The notes under the pieces are model-generated. The model was given only the letters and a program-made list of their open reading frames with translations, did no database searches and had not been told where the DNA came from. A program made the position numbers and the translations under genes. 64,000 nucleotides of DNA from Saprospiraceae bacterium (GTDB taxonomy: Bacteria; Bacteroidota; Bacteroidia; Chitinophagales; Saprospiraceae): contig JADZFD010000045.1 in assembly GCA_020850225.1 (NCBI GenBank), positions 62,001 to 126,000 on the forward strand, read 5' to 3'. Shown piece by piece: positions 52,853 to 63,877 of this stretch. How positions within the stretch are numbered: the stretch's first letter is position 1; every line of letters starts with the position of its first letter.

Positions 52853-54260
52853 ACAAGGAAAATTTTTTGAAAGCGTACAGGCTAATTTTGATAGAGCTGC
52901 TGCGCACACAGACATTCATCCTGGATTATTACATCAGATTAAAGTGTGTAATGCAGTTTATCAGATGAACTTTCCGGTTAGGGTCGGAGACACATTTCAG
53001 GTTATCGAAGCATACAGGGTGCAACATTCTCATCACAGGCTTCCAACTAAAGGTGGTATCCGTTTTAGTGATATGGTAGATCAGGAAGAAGTGATGGCAC
53101 TTGCAGCATTGATGACATACAAATGTGCAATTGTGGATGTTCCTTTTGGAGGAGCTAAAGGAGGAGTCAAAATAAATCCCAGAAATTACACGACCGAGGA
53201 ACTGGAGCGAATTACAAGACGATATACGGTAGAATTAATCAGAAAAAACTTCATTGGCCCGAGTGTGGATGTACCTGCACCAGATTATGGTACAGGAGAA
53301 CGTGAAATGGCCTGGATTCTGGATACTTACCAGACTTTCAAAGGTGGTGAAATTGACGCAGCAGGTTGTGTTACCGGTAAACCGGTACGCCAGAATGGAA
53401 TCAGCGGAAGAACAGAAGCAACAGGTAGAGGTGTATTCTACTCCATAAGAGAAGTATTCAATGATGACTTTCAGTTAAAGAAAATGAATACTACAAAAGG
53501 AATTGAAGGCAAAACTATGGTCATACAGGGTATGGGAAATGTTGGTTCTCATACAGGTCTGGTTGCACAACAGGAAGGCGATGTTAAAATTATAGGACTA
53601 TCTGAATTTGAAGGAACTGTTTATAGTGAAAAAGGTATAAATATGCAGGATGCTCTCAATTATCGTGCTGCCAATGGAACTATACTGGGAATGCCGGGAA
53701 CTGTCACACTCAACGACAGAGGTGATTGGGTAGGAATAGAATGTGATATTTTAGTACCTGCTGCACTGGAATCAGTAATAACAATCGACAATGCGCATAA
53801 AGTTAAGGCGAAACTGGTTGCTGAAGCGGCAAACGGACCAATTTCAGCAGAAGGAGCTGAGGTTATTATAAAAAATGGAGGAATTATTATTCCGGATATG
53901 TATTGTAATGCGGGAGGAGTAACTGTTTCCTATTTTGAATGGTTAAAAAACCTTTCTCATATTCGTTTTGGTCGTATGGATAAAAGATTTAACCAAAATA
54001 CATATGAAAATTTGGTTTCAACCTTTGAAAATCTCACCGGAAAATCTATAAATGATATGGAAAGACAAATCATTACCAGAGGTGCAGATGAGGTAGACTT
54101 AGTACGTTCTGGTCTGGAAGAAACAATGATAAGCTCCTATCATCAGATAATGGACACATATCACAGTTATTCCAAAGTAGATAATTTAAGAGACGCTGCT
54201 TTCATCTGTGCATTGAATAAGGTAGCAGGAGACTATATGACGTTGGGTGTTTTCCCATAA
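52842..54260 (+). CDS. gdhA: Glu/Leu/Phe/Val-family dehydrogenase, probably glutamate dehydrogenase
   Basis: A 472-residue oxidative-deamination enzyme. HHRLPTKGGIRFSD, TYKCAIVDVPFGGAKGGVKINP with the catalytic Lys, DVPAPDYGTGEREMAWI and the NAD(P)-binding TMVIQGMGNVGSHTG are family hallmarks. The length and the GGAKGG context favour glutamate dehydrogenase over leucine dehydrogenase. Overlap with ccmD indicates co-transcription with the ccm genes although the pathways are unrelated. Confidence 0.93.
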   Translation: MSSKQGKFFESVQANFDRAAAHTDIHPGLLHQIKVCNAVYQMNFPVRVGDTFQVIEAYRVQHSHHRLPTKGGIRFSDMVDQEEVMALAALMTYKCAIVDVPFGGAKGGVKINPRNYTTEELERITRRYTVELIRKNFIGPSVDVPAPDYGTGEREMAWILDTYQTFKGGEIDAAGCVTGKPVRQNGISGRTEATGRGVFYSIREVFNDDFQLKKMNTTKGIEGKTMVIQGMGNVGSHTGLVAQQEGDVKIIGLSEFEGTVYSEKGINMQDALNYRAANGTILGMPGTVTLNDRGDWVGIECDILVPAALESVITIDNAHKVKAKLVAEAANGPISAEGAEVIIKNGGIIIPDMYCNAGGVTVSYFEWLKNLSHIRFGRMDKRFNQNTYENLVSTFENLTGKSINDMERQIITRGADEVDLVRSGLEETMISSYHQIMDTYHSYSKVDNLRDAAFICALNKVAGDYMTLGVFP

Positions 54261-54292
54261 TAGATGTGTATAATTGCAGATTACATAAATAT

Positions 54293-54328
54293 AAGGGTAG
54301 TGAAAAGTATATTTTACTACCCTTTTTA
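54293..54328 (+). terminator. Rho-independent terminator of the ccm-gdh operon
   Basis: Arms AAGGGTAGTGAAAA and TTTTACTACCCTTTTT (54293-54306 / 54312-54327) form a long stem with a 5-nt loop, ending in T residues. Confidence 0.88.
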
Positions 54329-54362
54329 TATACCTGCATTACCAAATGAAAATTACATTCAA

Positions 54363-56876
54363 CTATGACTTCAGATATAAATAATCCAGATAATAAAGCA
54401 CTCTCAGCGATATATTGTTATCCTGATAGGCTTTTGTAAGATTACCAAAGTTGGATATCCAATCAGAGTCATAGTTTTTATCTGAGGTATAGATTTGATT
54501 TTTCCAAACAAAAATAATATCGCTTCCTGGTGCAAATCTCCAATTATATTGCAAATCAACATTAAATATATTTACATTTCTATCAAATATAGCTTCGTTA
54601 TCCGCATTTTTACCACTATATGCTATACTTTGAATACTGCCGGTTTCTGTTAGTTTGCCAAAATGCCGGTACAAAACTTTATCCCAGTAATGTCTGACAC
54701 GAAGATTCAAACCCATGACAGCATTAAAGATATATTTACCTGAGATGGCATTTTCTACAGTTTGCCTGTTTCTGATACCAAACATAATATCCTTATCTGT
54801 CAAGTTGTCGATTTGTACTCCTGCAAGAGATTTGTCTGTATACCCGGGATCATTCCTGAAATAATTAATTTCAGAAGATACAAAAACTGAAAACCTATCG
54901 TTAAACCGGATACGTGGTGAAAAGTCAAGAGAATATGCATACCTGTTTTTTTGATCGAAGTATGTATATCCTGCATTCATATCCAAAGCAAGTGTTTTGC
55001 GGTAATCTGTTGATATAAATCCGCCCACTTGTACATTGCCGGGTATAATAAGAAACTGACTCAAGTCGGATGTTCTCGGTTCAAAGTAATCATGATTGCC
55101 GACTGGACTAATGATGGCATCCCAACCTAAACCAAGTCGGCTTTTCAATAACATAAACTGATTCAATTTTAGTTCGATTCCCGAATATACTTCCGGATTA
55201 TATAAACGTTTGTAGTTGAATTCACCGGCTATAACAGTATTGAGTATATGGGCGTTTTTAGGATGATACTGGTTGTATGCACCTTTAGCATAATAATTAA
55301 GGTTGTTGGGATACAGTAAAAAACCCATATCATTCGGATCGAATTTGTCGGAATAAACTTTTTGACCTATACCATAAGTCCATATACCACTTACCTTACC
55401 TAATTCAACATTATATGAAAATCCTCTGTCTGTGGTACTTTCATAATACTTTTGAGAAAGCATCCCATATCCGGATAACTGAAATCTCTGATCGGATGTT
55501 TTAAGATTTATAAAAGCACCGGTAACATTGGCATCATAGTCTGCACCTCTTCTGGAGACGTTCGTATTCATCAGTGAAAAGAAAGAATTATTTTTAAGGT
55601 TCTGATCAATGACTATTGCATTATAATTGGTAATGGGATTAGTTTGGAATTTTCGTGATGTGCCATCAGCAGATTCGATGACAGCGTATTCCTGACCTGT
55701 TACAGCATTGAAAAAGCCTATTCCGGTACCTTTGGATGTTCTGCCAGTAATTTTGGTAGCATTATACAGTCGGCTGGTTAATGGATTTTTGACTATAGAT
55801 TCACCTTCCTGTAATTGATTGCTTACTTCATAGTATTTTAAGGGTGAACTGCCTATTCTACGGGAGTAAAAGATATTTTCCTTGTTAAATAATTCTGTTC
55901 CTTCTGTAAAAAACTGTCGGTTTTCTTCATAAAACACTTCATAGGGAGACAAATTCAGCACCTGGTTGTCAGAAATAACCTGACCAAAATCAGGGATTAA
56001 AGTCATATCCAGAGTAAAGGCATCGTTGATTCCATATTTTAAATCAAGTCCCGCACTATATGCAGTTTCAGCATTGAATCTGTCCTGGTCCAGGGTTGGG
56101 TCATAGCTGGTGTTGAGATACACGCTTGTATAGGGTGTCAATGAAAGCCTTACGGGTGTCTCTATATTAATAATATCCGTCAATTGACCGGATTGCTGTA
56201 CCCATCCGGCTATGTTGGGATGTATAGGAGACCAATATGAAAGCTCTCTGTATCGTCTGATCTCACGGGCGAACTGAATATTCCATTTTTGTATAGCATC
56301 AGAAGGAAATCGTAAAGCTGAAACAGGTATTTTCATTTCTACATACCATCCTTTCTCGTCCTGACTGACAGCACTTTCCCACACCGCATTCCAGTTGGAG
56401 TCTTCTTCATGATTGGTCACAATGGATTCCAATTGGATTCCTGAAGCAGTAACTATAAATAAAAAACCATTGAGACCACTTCTGAATGGATCAAAAAACA
56501 CACTAAAATTATCAGCATTACCCATTTCATCCCGTAAAGAATATTCTTTCAGAATTTTACCGGAATCTTCATCCCATAATCTGGCACCAACATAAACTGC
56601 ATAATCATCATACAATACGTGAACTTCTGACTTAAACGATGCAGGAAGTCCGGGTACTGGCTCTTTTTGAATAAAATCTTTGGCCGTTGCAGCCTGCGAC
56701 CATTGCAACTCATCGATAATACCATCAATTTTTATAGGTTCAACAAGCCTCGTTGCCTTTAATGTTTTTACCGGATCTGTACCAAAAATTGATATTGAAT
56801 TAAAAATTATTAATATAAATAAGTACAACTTTTTCAACGGATAGTGTTTAATGTACAAAAGTATTAATTTTTTCAT
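54363..56876 (-). CDS. CBM9-like / DUF5916 outer-membrane protein
   Basis: Start set at ATG 56876 (MKKLILLYIKHYPLKKL), which gives a signal peptide; the track's 56939 start adds 21 non-hydrophobic residues. About 837 residues. After the signal, residues about 35-240 form a CBM9-like domain (IKIDGIIDELQWSQAATAKDF, WYVEMKIPVSALRF, FAREIRRYRE). The C-terminal about 600 residues are DUF5916, a beta-barrel-rich region (FYEENRQFFTEGTELF, FYSRRIGSSPLKY). Members are predicted outer-membrane proteins of unknown role, sometimes near carbohydrate or protein uptake genes. Confidence 0.9.
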   Translation of the reverse strand: MKKLILLYIKHYPLKKLYLFILIIFNSISIFGTDPVKTLKATRLVEPIKIDGIIDELQWSQAATAKDFIQKEPVPGLPASFKSEVHVLYDDYAVYVGARLWDEDSGKILKEYSLRDEMGNADNFSVFFDPFRSGLNGFLFIVTASGIQLESIVTNHEEDSNWNAVWESAVSQDEKGWYVEMKIPVSALRFPSDAIQKWNIQFAREIRRYRELSYWSPIHPNIAGWVQQSGQLTDIINIETPVRLSLTPYTSVYLNTSYDPTLDQDRFNAETAYSAGLDLKYGINDAFTLDMTLIPDFGQVISDNQVLNLSPYEVFYEENRQFFTEGTELFNKENIFYSRRIGSSPLKYYEVSNQLQEGESIVKNPLTSRLYNATKITGRTSKGTGIGFFNAVTGQEYAVIESADGTSRKFQTNPITNYNAIVIDQNLKNNSFFSLMNTNVSRRGADYDANVTGAFINLKTSDQRFQLSGYGMLSQKYYESTTDRGFSYNVELGKVSGIWTYGIGQKVYSDKFDPNDMGFLLYPNNLNYYAKGAYNQYHPKNAHILNTVIAGEFNYKRLYNPEVYSGIELKLNQFMLLKSRLGLGWDAIISPVGNHDYFEPRTSDLSQFLIIPGNVQVGGFISTDYRKTLALDMNAGYTYFDQKNRYAYSLDFSPRIRFNDRFSVFVSSEINYFRNDPGYTDKSLAGVQIDNLTDKDIMFGIRNRQTVENAISGKYIFNAVMGLNLRVRHYWDKVLYRHFGKLTETGSIQSIAYSGKNADNEAIFDRNVNIFNVDLQYNWRFAPGSDIIFVWKNQIYTSDKNYDSDWISNFGNLTKAYQDNNISLRVLYYLDYLYLKS

Positions 56877-56957
56877 ATTGTTATTTTGTTTTCTTGAGAA
56901 TAATGTCATTAAATTGACATTTATTATATTAATAATCAATCATTTAATAATTAAATG

Positions 56958-56965
56958 TAATTTTG
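56958..56965 (+). promoter_or_regulatory. -7 box TAATTTTG upstream of the CHU_C protein
   Basis: Exact TAnnTTTG match 20 nt before the GTG start; no well-placed -33 element. Confidence 0.5.
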
Positions 56966-56985
56966 CAAAAAATAAAAATCAGTAA

Positions 56986-59900
56986 GTGAAATTTACATAT
57001 TTATATATCTTATTGCTTTCGCTATTCAGTATGCGTTCAGGTATGGCACAAGGTTGTAATTTTACTATTTCAGTACCGAATGATATAACAATATGCGAAC
57101 CGTCAGGAATTAATTTAGGAGGAATCATTAATGGTAATTATCTGGGATTTAACTGGACAGGACCGGATGGGTTTTATGATGATGTCAACCTGAATCCTTC
57201 CGTTTTTATTACAAAAACATCAACTTTTAAGCTGAAAGCATATAGTGATCCGGTATCTAATTTAATTGTAAACGGTGATTTTTCTTCAGGAAATACCGGG
57301 TTTACTTCTGATTACCTGTTTAAGGCAGATTTGCCCGGATATACACAGGAATTGTGGAATGAAGGAACCTATAGTGTTGTCTCCAATCCTAATTATGTAC
57401 ATACCAATTTTGCTCCATGTAGTGACCATACAGGAGGTGGTGAGATGATGGTTGTAAACGGAGCCCCATCTCTTTCTCAGGTTTGGTGTCAGACAGTAAC
57501 TGTCGTCCCTAACACTACCTATATTTTTCAGGCATTTGGAACATCGGTAGAACCCACTTCCCCGGCAATATTGCAATTTTCAGTCAATGGTAGTTTATTG
57601 GGTTCACCATTTAATCTTTCCGGAACAACATGCAATTGGCAGGAATTTTATGAAATCTGGGATTCCGGTGCTGCTACATCCGTACAAATATGCGTAACCA
57701 ATCAGAATCTGGCACAAAGTGGCAACGACTTTGCTTTGGATGATATTTATTTTGGTCCATTATGTCAGGATGAAAAGGAATTTACAATAACCCTTTCTGA
57801 ATTTTCAATAGCACCTTCTATACCCGGGTTTATTGATTGTAATCATCCTGAAACAACTTTAACCGTTACGCCGGCACCAACAGGAAATAATTATACATAC
57901 AACTGGTATACACAAGGAGGTTCAATAACATCATCTACAAATCAATCTGAAATTACTGTAGATGGATTCGGATCCTATTTTGTGACAGTTACAGATGCTG
58001 CAGGCTGTACAAAGACTGAAGTTTTTGAAGTTTTTGGTGATTTTACCAAACCGGATATCAGTATATCAGGAGACCATTTATTGAATTGTACAAAAAAATC
58101 AACAACGCTGACTGCAGAATCCTTCTCAAATGTCCATGATATTACCTGGACCCTTCCGGATTTCTCTCAGATAACAGGTAAAATTATTAAAGCAACTAAT
58201 CCTGGTAACTATATAGTTCAGGTCACATCCGACAATGGATGTACAAATACAGCATCAATCAACATTGAATTTGAAAAATCACAGTTTCTGTATAATACAG
58301 ATTCATCTGGCGTGTTGACATGTACTGTTAAAAATGCTCAAATCTTTCTGGATGTAATATCTGATATCGATAGCATACGGTGGAATGGTCCGGGTATTAT
58401 CCGACAAAATTCAAGCCGGGATACAATAGAGGTGGGCAAAGAAGGAATTTATATTTTCGAATTGTTTTTAGGTGAGGATTGCAGTATCAAAGATAGTATA
58501 AAAATCGGCTTGCTTCCTCCATTAATAAAGTATTCCATACCGGAAACAGATACAATAACGTGTTTGAGAACAACTGTAGAAATATCACCAGATTCTTTAA
58601 ATGGTGTAAAGGATATCACTTGGGTGATTCCCGGACAAAATCCGATAAAGAAGGATACACTGGGTGTAAAAAGTACAGGGAATTATCATTTTATATTAAC
58701 GGATATTAACGGGTGTATACGTGAAGATTCTATCAAGGTCAATGATGACTTAACAAGACCTCAATACAGTGTCGATATTGATGATATTGATTGTATTAGT
58801 AATACTGGAAGTTTTTCCGTGAACGGATCGGATACAAATACATATACATGGTCAGGTCAAAATCAGTCGTCATCATCTGGCAACCCTCAGTTTTCAGAAG
58901 AAGGTATTTATACGCTTATTGTTACAGGAAAGAATGGATGTAAGGATACGTCAGATTATTATTTGCCATCATCTAAGGATTTTCCTGAATTGACAGCTAC
59001 GATTTCGCCTATAACATGTACAACACCCACTGGTACTATATCGATTACTTCTTCGATACCTTCCACGCTGACCTGGACAACTCCCAAAGGAGGAACCGGT
59101 ACCGGAACACAGATTTATTCAGCTGAGGATGGTGTTTTTACGGTAACAGCCCTGACAGCAACGGGGTGTTCATCAACAGAAACATTTACTATTCCCATTG
59201 ATACCATCAGGCCGGATTTGTCGCCTATTCAGGATTTTATACTCACATGTGACAATGATTTGTATACACCTTCACTTACATACGGGTCTTTTGAAAAGTA
59301 TTTGTGGCAGGGAAATGGTCTGAATACTTCTTCACCACTGGATATTACCATTGACAAACCAGGTAATTATAGTCTGACATTATTTAATACAAATGGTTGT
59401 TCAGTAGTCAGATCATTTAATGTTACAGAAAATAAAACAAAGCCCAATATAACGGTAGGTAGTATTGACCTCAATTGTGCTGTACCATCTGCTCCATTGG
59501 TCGTCAGTGGAGATCAGGTGAAAACTTTGATATTGGATGGTAAGACAACAATTACTAACGGGTATCCGATTAACGCTCCTGGTACGCATACTTTGACAGC
59601 TATTAATGATTTAGGCTGTGCGCAAACGATTACCTTTATAGTTAATGGAAAGTTTAATCTTCCCAATATTGCATTAAATCCCGTATTACTAAATTGCTAC
59701 AGACCAGAAATATGGCTTTCTAATACGGGAGTTGATCAGCAGTTGGATCTAACATGGAAAACACCGTCAGGGATTATAAACGGAGATTCAATACTTATAA
59801 AATCCAATCAATCAGTCACGCTCATTGCAACCAATTCGGATGGATGTACTGACAGTATTATTGCTGATATTAAAGTGGATTTTGAAAAACCGGATATAGC

Positions 59901-60897
59901 TATTGACGGATCAACTGTGATAAAATGTACGGAAGAATCAGTCCTTCTTACAGCGAAATCTATTAAAGCCAGTTCATACGTGTGGAAGGAAGAAAGTGGT
60001 CAACTGATAACAACAGGCAATAGTTTATCAGTATCAACACCCGGATTATATATTCTGGAAGGTCTGAACTCATCCAATGGCTGTTCTGATACTACAGGTA
60101 TACAGATTTCAAAACAACCCTTACCGGATAAAATACTGTATAGCAACCAGCAACCTCTGTGTTTTGGCGAAACAGGTACATTCGTATGGGAAGATGGCAT
60201 TGGCGGAACAGCACCCTATACTTTGGAGTTGAACGGTAAAAAAGTCCAGCTCAATTATCCTGTAGAGTTGACATCCGGAGTTTATAATATGCAGCTTTCT
60301 GATGCCAACGGATGTAATATCCTAGAAACCCTTATTATTAATACTGTTCCGGATTTTGCTGTTGATGCCGGCAGAGATACGGTTATTTCATTGGGAGCAT
60401 CCTATGTTTTGCAACCGGAAACTACATTACTGCACACAAATATCAGTGAGATTGTCTGGGATCCGGCCAATACACTGAGTTGCGACAATTGCTTGAATCC
60501 GGTAGCAACTCCAGAAACAGACACCAGATATACTATAACTATCTATAATACCAATGGCTGTGTTAAACAGGACCATGTTACCGTCAGAGTAGTATTTGTG
60601 AAGGGATATATTGCACCCAATATATTCAGACCGGACAGCAGGGTCGGAAACAGTAAATTCACCATATTCCCGGTTGAAAACTCTATCAGGATTATAAAAT
60701 CGCTAAGTATTTATGATCGTTGGGGTAATCTGATATTTATAACCAAGGATATTGAACCTGCTAATGTGGAACAAGGTTGGAACGGAAAATTGAATGGCCA
60801 CGATGTACTATCCGGAGTTTATGTCTGGAAGGCAGATATTGAATACAAAGACGATACAACTGAAATAGCTGCAGGTGATATTACTGTATTAAGGTAA
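56986..60897 (+). CDS. Large secreted repeat protein with CHU_C (T9SS type B) C-terminus
   Basis: A 1303-residue secreted protein starting with GTG. Signal peptide YLYILLLSLFSMRSGMAQ; an N-terminal CBM/DUF642-like domain (about 85-260; NLIVNGDFSSGNTGFTSDY ... DFALDDIYFGP); then ten Ig-like repeats of about 80-90 residues, each beginning with a Cys block (for example LLNCTKKSTTLTAES) and ending with a second Cys (DNGCTNTAS, INGCIREDS), implying one disulfide per repeat; an SprB-like segment; and a gliding-motility-associated CHU_C end (IAPNIFRPDSR, YDRWGNLIF, WNGKLNGHDVLSGVYVWKA). Likely a surface adhesin or gliding-associated exoprotein. Confidence 0.92.
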   Translation: MKFTYLYILLLSLFSMRSGMAQGCNFTISVPNDITICEPSGINLGGIINGNYLGFNWTGPDGFYDDVNLNPSVFITKTSTFKLKAYSDPVSNLIVNGDFSSGNTGFTSDYLFKADLPGYTQELWNEGTYSVVSNPNYVHTNFAPCSDHTGGGEMMVVNGAPSLSQVWCQTVTVVPNTTYIFQAFGTSVEPTSPAILQFSVNGSLLGSPFNLSGTTCNWQEFYEIWDSGAATSVQICVTNQNLAQSGNDFALDDIYFGPLCQDEKEFTITLSEFSIAPSIPGFIDCNHPETTLTVTPAPTGNNYTYNWYTQGGSITSSTNQSEITVDGFGSYFVTVTDAAGCTKTEVFEVFGDFTKPDISISGDHLLNCTKKSTTLTAESFSNVHDITWTLPDFSQITGKIIKATNPGNYIVQVTSDNGCTNTASINIEFEKSQFLYNTDSSGVLTCTVKNAQIFLDVISDIDSIRWNGPGIIRQNSSRDTIEVGKEGIYIFELFLGEDCSIKDSIKIGLLPPLIKYSIPETDTITCLRTTVEISPDSLNGVKDITWVIPGQNPIKKDTLGVKSTGNYHFILTDINGCIREDSIKVNDDLTRPQYSVDIDDIDCISNTGSFSVNGSDTNTYTWSGQNQSSSSGNPQFSEEGIYTLIVTGKNGCKDTSDYYLPSSKDFPELTATISPITCTTPTGTISITSSIPSTLTWTTPKGGTGTGTQIYSAEDGVFTVTALTATGCSSTETFTIPIDTIRPDLSPIQDFILTCDNDLYTPSLTYGSFEKYLWQGNGLNTSSPLDITIDKPGNYSLTLFNTNGCSVVRSFNVTENKTKPNITVGSIDLNCAVPSAPLVVSGDQVKTLILDGKTTITNGYPINAPGTHTLTAINDLGCAQTITFIVNGKFNLPNIALNPVLLNCYRPEIWLSNTGVDQQLDLTWKTPSGIINGDSILIKSNQSVTLIATNSDGCTDSIIADIKVDFEKPDIAIDGSTVIKCTEESVLLTAKSIKASSYVWKEESGQLITTGNSLSVSTPGLYILEGLNSSNGCSDTTGIQISKQPLPDKILYSNQQPLCFGETGTFVWEDGIGGTAPYTLELNGKKVQLNYPVELTSGVYNMQLSDANGCNILETLIINTVPDFAVDAGRDTVISLGASYVLQPETTLLHTNISEIVWDPANTLSCDNCLNPVATPETDTRYTITIYNTNGCVKQDHVTVRVVFVKGYIAPNIFRPDSRVGNSKFTIFPVENSIRIIKSLSIYDRWGNLIFITKDIEPANVEQGWNGKLNGHDVLSGVYVWKADIEYKDDTTEIAAGDITVLR

Positions 60898-60942
60898 TTG
60901 ACTTATAATGTATAAGAAGATTCGAAAAAAGATTTAAAACTA

Positions 60943-61188
60943 TCAGGTAGTTTTCTTTTTAGGATTGGAGGGTACAGGATCATATCCATGACTTCCCCAT
61001 GGATGACATCTGGATATCCTTTTTAAACCTAACCATATTCCACGGGCAGCACCCCATTCCTGTATGGCGTGAATCATATAATGTGAGCATGTAGGTTGGT
61101 AACGACAGTTGGAACCCAGTAAGGGAGACAATAAACGCTGATATAAGCGAATGGGAAAAATAAAAATCTGATTTATTAGCTTTTTCAT
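60943..61188 (-). CDS. yidD: Membrane protein insertion efficiency factor YidD
   Basis: Start set at ATG 61188 ([17 protein letters not shown]); the track's 61200 start would overlap the upstream stop. 81 residues. [32 protein letters not shown] and [17 protein letters not shown] are the YidD signature with its three Cys. It assists YidC-dependent membrane insertion. It lies 5 nt after the DUF6702 gene. Confidence 0.95.
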   Translation of the reverse strand: MKKLINQIFIFPIRLYQRLLSPLLGSNCRYQPTCSHYMIHAIQEWGAARGIWLGLKRISRCHPWGSHGYDPVPSNPKKKTT

Positions 61189-61193
61189 TTGGA

Positions 61194-61700
61194 CTACCAT
61201 TTAAATGTAATTGTATTATTTTTGGTGTCCAATATTGTAAAATTCTTTTTTTTATTATCAATTGTAAAATCAATAATATTTTTCTGGTCACCGAATAGTT
61301 CCAAAAGAATCGTATTTGTTATCTGTAAGGATTTAATATTATTGACATTCGAAACTTCGAAATAACACCAAACAGCCATATTGTCATCAGATGCTTCCTT
61401 ACCTACATATTTCAACCTGAGGATCTGATTGCCTGATTGAATTGTTAATTTGGACTGTATATATTTCAGGATGGCACTATCAGCATCTTTACTTTCTTTA
61501 TTAGTCAGTATATACAGATGATTCTGCCCGCTGAGTTGTAAAGTTTTTTCCAGATCATCGATAAAGATATGTGCTGATATTTGTAAATCACCGGATTTTG
61601 TGACATAGTTTATCTCACAACGGCTTACATGAAAGTCATGTAATGCAGTATTTACCGGTACATATAAGGCCAGAATACAATATAAAAAACAAATAATCAT
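61194..61700 (-). CDS. DUF6702-type exported protein
   Basis: A 168-residue protein with an N-terminal hydrophobic signal ([19 protein letters not shown]). [34 protein letters not shown] matches my recollection of the DUF6702 family of Bacteroidota periplasmic proteins, and [22 protein letters not shown] is the usual second half. Function unknown. It is tightly followed by yidD (5 nt). Confidence 0.75.
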   Translation of the reverse strand: MIICFLYCILALYVPVNTALHDFHVSRCEINYVTKSGDLQISAHIFIDDLEKTLQLSGQNHLYILTNKESKDADSAILKYIQSKLTIQSGNQILRLKYVGKEASDDNMAVWCYFEVSNVNNIKSLQITNTILLELFGDQKNIIDFTIDNKKKNFTILDTKNNTITFKW

Positions 61701-61740
61701 CAGTCAATAAACGGAATTATTCATCAATAAGTTGTACAAG

Positions 61741-61775
61741 AAAAGCTGTCGGATATATAAATTCCGACAGCTTTT
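61741..61775 (-). terminator. Rho-independent terminator of dnaK
   Basis: The perfect 13-bp stem AAAAGCTGTCGGA/TCCGACAGCTTTT (61741-61753 / 61763-61775) lies 28 nt after the dnaK stop. The T residues form part of the stem's base. Confidence 0.8.
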
Positions 61776-61802
61776 CACTAGTATTGATATAATCTATGAG
61801 AT

Positions 61803-63710
61803 TTACTTCTTATCTCCGACTTCTTCATATTCTACATCCGTCACATCATCATTGCTTCCGGCTGTGTTATTTTCACCACCGGTATGATCTGAGGTTGCGC
61901 CAGCATCCTGTTGTGCATTATACATATCCTGGGATGCAGCCTGCCATGCTGTATTCATTGCTGCAATTGCTTTGTCAATGGCAGCTATATCCTGCATTTT
62001 ATGCGCTTCCTTTAATTCCGACAATGCGCTTTCTATAGTACCTTTTTTATCAGCAGGTAATTTATCACCAAACTCTTTTAATTGTTTTTCTGTCTGGAAG
62101 ATCATACTGTCAGCCTCATTCAATTTATCTACCTTCTCTTTGGCTTCTTTGTCTGCAGCTTCGTTTGCTTTAGCTTCATGTTTCATTTTTTCTATTTCTT
62201 CTTTGCTTAGACCTGAAGATGCAGTGATTCTGATATTCTGTTCCTTACCTGTGCCTTTATCCTTGGCAGTTACGCTCAGGATACCGTTGGCGTCAATATC
62301 AAAAGTAACTTCAATCTGAGGAACACCACGTTGTGCTGGTGGAATACCATCGAGGTGGAAGCGGCCGATAGATTTATTGTCTTTAGACATAGGACGTTCA
62401 CCCTGAAGTACATTCAATTCAACAGATGGTTGATTATCACTGGCTGTTGAGAATATTTCAGATTTCTTGGTAGGAATGGTCGAATTAGACTCTATTAACT
62501 TGGTGAAAACACCGCCATAGGTCTCAATACCCAATGACAATGGTGTTACGTCCAGCAACAAAACGTCCTTAACATCTCCGGTTAATACACCGCCCTGAAT
62601 TGCAGCACCTACAGCTACCACTTCATCAGGATTCACACCTTTTGAAGGCTTCTTTCCAAAGAATTTCTCTACTGTTTCCTGAATTTTTGGTATTCTTGTA
62701 GATCCACCTACCAAAATTACCTCATCAATATCAGATGCTTTATATCCTGCTGCGTTCAAAGCTTTTTTACAAGGTTCCAAAGTTCTTTCTACCAGAGACT
62801 CTGTTAACTGATCAAATTTTGCTTTTGACAATTTTTTTACCAAGTGTTTGGGAACACCATCAACAGCAGTGATATAAGGTAAGTTGATTTCTGTTTCAGA
62901 TGCTGAAGACAATTCAATCTTGGCTTTCTCTGCTGCTTCTTTCAATCTTTGAAGCGCCATCGGATCTTTTCTCAGGTCCATTCTTTCTTCACTTTGGAAC
63001 TCTTCTGCCAGCCATTCGATAATAGCATGGTCAAAATCATCACCTCCTAAATGTACATCACCATTGGTAGATTTTACTTCAAAAATACCATCTCCCAACT
63101 CTAGGATTGAGATATCAAAAGTACCGCCTCCCAGGTCATAAACTGCAATCTTCATATCTTTTCCGCCTTTATCGAGGCCATAGGCTAATGCAGCGGCAGT
63201 TGGTTCGTTGATGATTCGTTTTACATCTAATCCTGCGATTATACCTGCTTCTTTAGTAGCCTGTCTTTCCGCATCATTGAAATATGCAGGTACAGTTATA
63301 ACAGCTTCAGTCACCGTTTGTCCAAGATAATCTTCTGCCATTTTCTTCGCTTTTTGCAGGATAATAGCTGAAATTTCCTGTGGTGTGTATAGCCTGTCAT
63401 AGATTTTTACCCGAACTGTATCATTATCTCCACGCTCAACGTCGTAGGCAACATAATTCGTTTCTTTTGTAATCTCAGAGAAACGCTTACCCATAAAACG
63501 TTTGATAGACGATACTGTGTTTTTTGGATTAGTAATGGCTTGTCTTTTGGCAGGATCACCTACTTTACGTTCACCATTTTCTAAAAATCCGATTACTGAA
63601 GGCAAGGTTCTTCTTCCTTCTTCTGTAGTTATTACTACCGGCTCATTTCCTTCCATTACAGAAACACAAGAGTTGGTAGTTCCTAAGTCTATGCCTATTA
63701 TTTTACCCAT
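61803..63710 (-). CDS. dnaK: Molecular chaperone DnaK (Hsp70)
   Basis: A 635-residue Hsp70. [50 protein letters not shown] and [15 protein letters not shown] define the ATPase domain; [16 protein letters not shown] and the peptide-binding domain follow, with the C-terminal lid and the DnaJ-contacting tail [14 protein letters not shown]. No grpE or dnaJ neighbour is in the window. Complete and of normal length. Confidence 0.98.
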   Translation of the reverse strand: MGKIIGIDLGTTNSCVSVMEGNEPVVITTEEGRRTLPSVIGFLENGERKVGDPAKRQAITNPKNTVSSIKRFMGKRFSEITKETNYVAYDVERGDNDTVRVKIYDRLYTPQEISAIILQKAKKMAEDYLGQTVTEAVITVPAYFNDAERQATKEAGIIAGLDVKRIINEPTAAALAYGLDKGGKDMKIAVYDLGGGTFDISILELGDGIFEVKSTNGDVHLGGDDFDHAIIEWLAEEFQSEERMDLRKDPMALQRLKEAAEKAKIELSSASETEINLPYITAVDGVPKHLVKKLSKAKFDQLTESLVERTLEPCKKALNAAGYKASDIDEVILVGGSTRIPKIQETVEKFFGKKPSKGVNPDEVVAVGAAIQGGVLTGDVKDVLLLDVTPLSLGIETYGGVFTKLIESNSTIPTKKSEIFSTASDNQPSVELNVLQGERPMSKDNKSIGRFHLDGIPPAQRGVPQIEVTFDIDANGILSVTAKDKGTGKEQNIRITASSGLSKEEIEKMKHEAKANEAADKEAKEKVDKLNEADSMIFQTEKQLKEFGDKLPADKKGTIESALSELKEAHKMQDIAAIDKAIAAMNTAWQAASQDMYNAQQDAGATSDHTGGENNTAGSNDDVTDVEYEEVGDKK

Positions 63711-63877
63711 ATTATTTAATCGTGTTTTTTATTTTTATTTATATAATATTAATGCAACACAACTAAATTATCAATAGATGTACCAAACCGAATTTTACGA
63801 TAATTTGCCGGATTTAACTGACAAAATACATGAACATTCAGAAAAATAGTCCACTATGTCTGACATAAAGTCAGGTG

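Noticed and set aside
63778-63849. 23-codon plus-strand mini-ORF upstream of dnaK
   Set aside because: Too short, no supporting signal, and it overlaps the probable dnaK promoter region.
63860-63874. CTGAC/GTCAG hairpin after the right-edge gene
   Set aside because: Only 5 bp with no T run; too weak to call a terminator.
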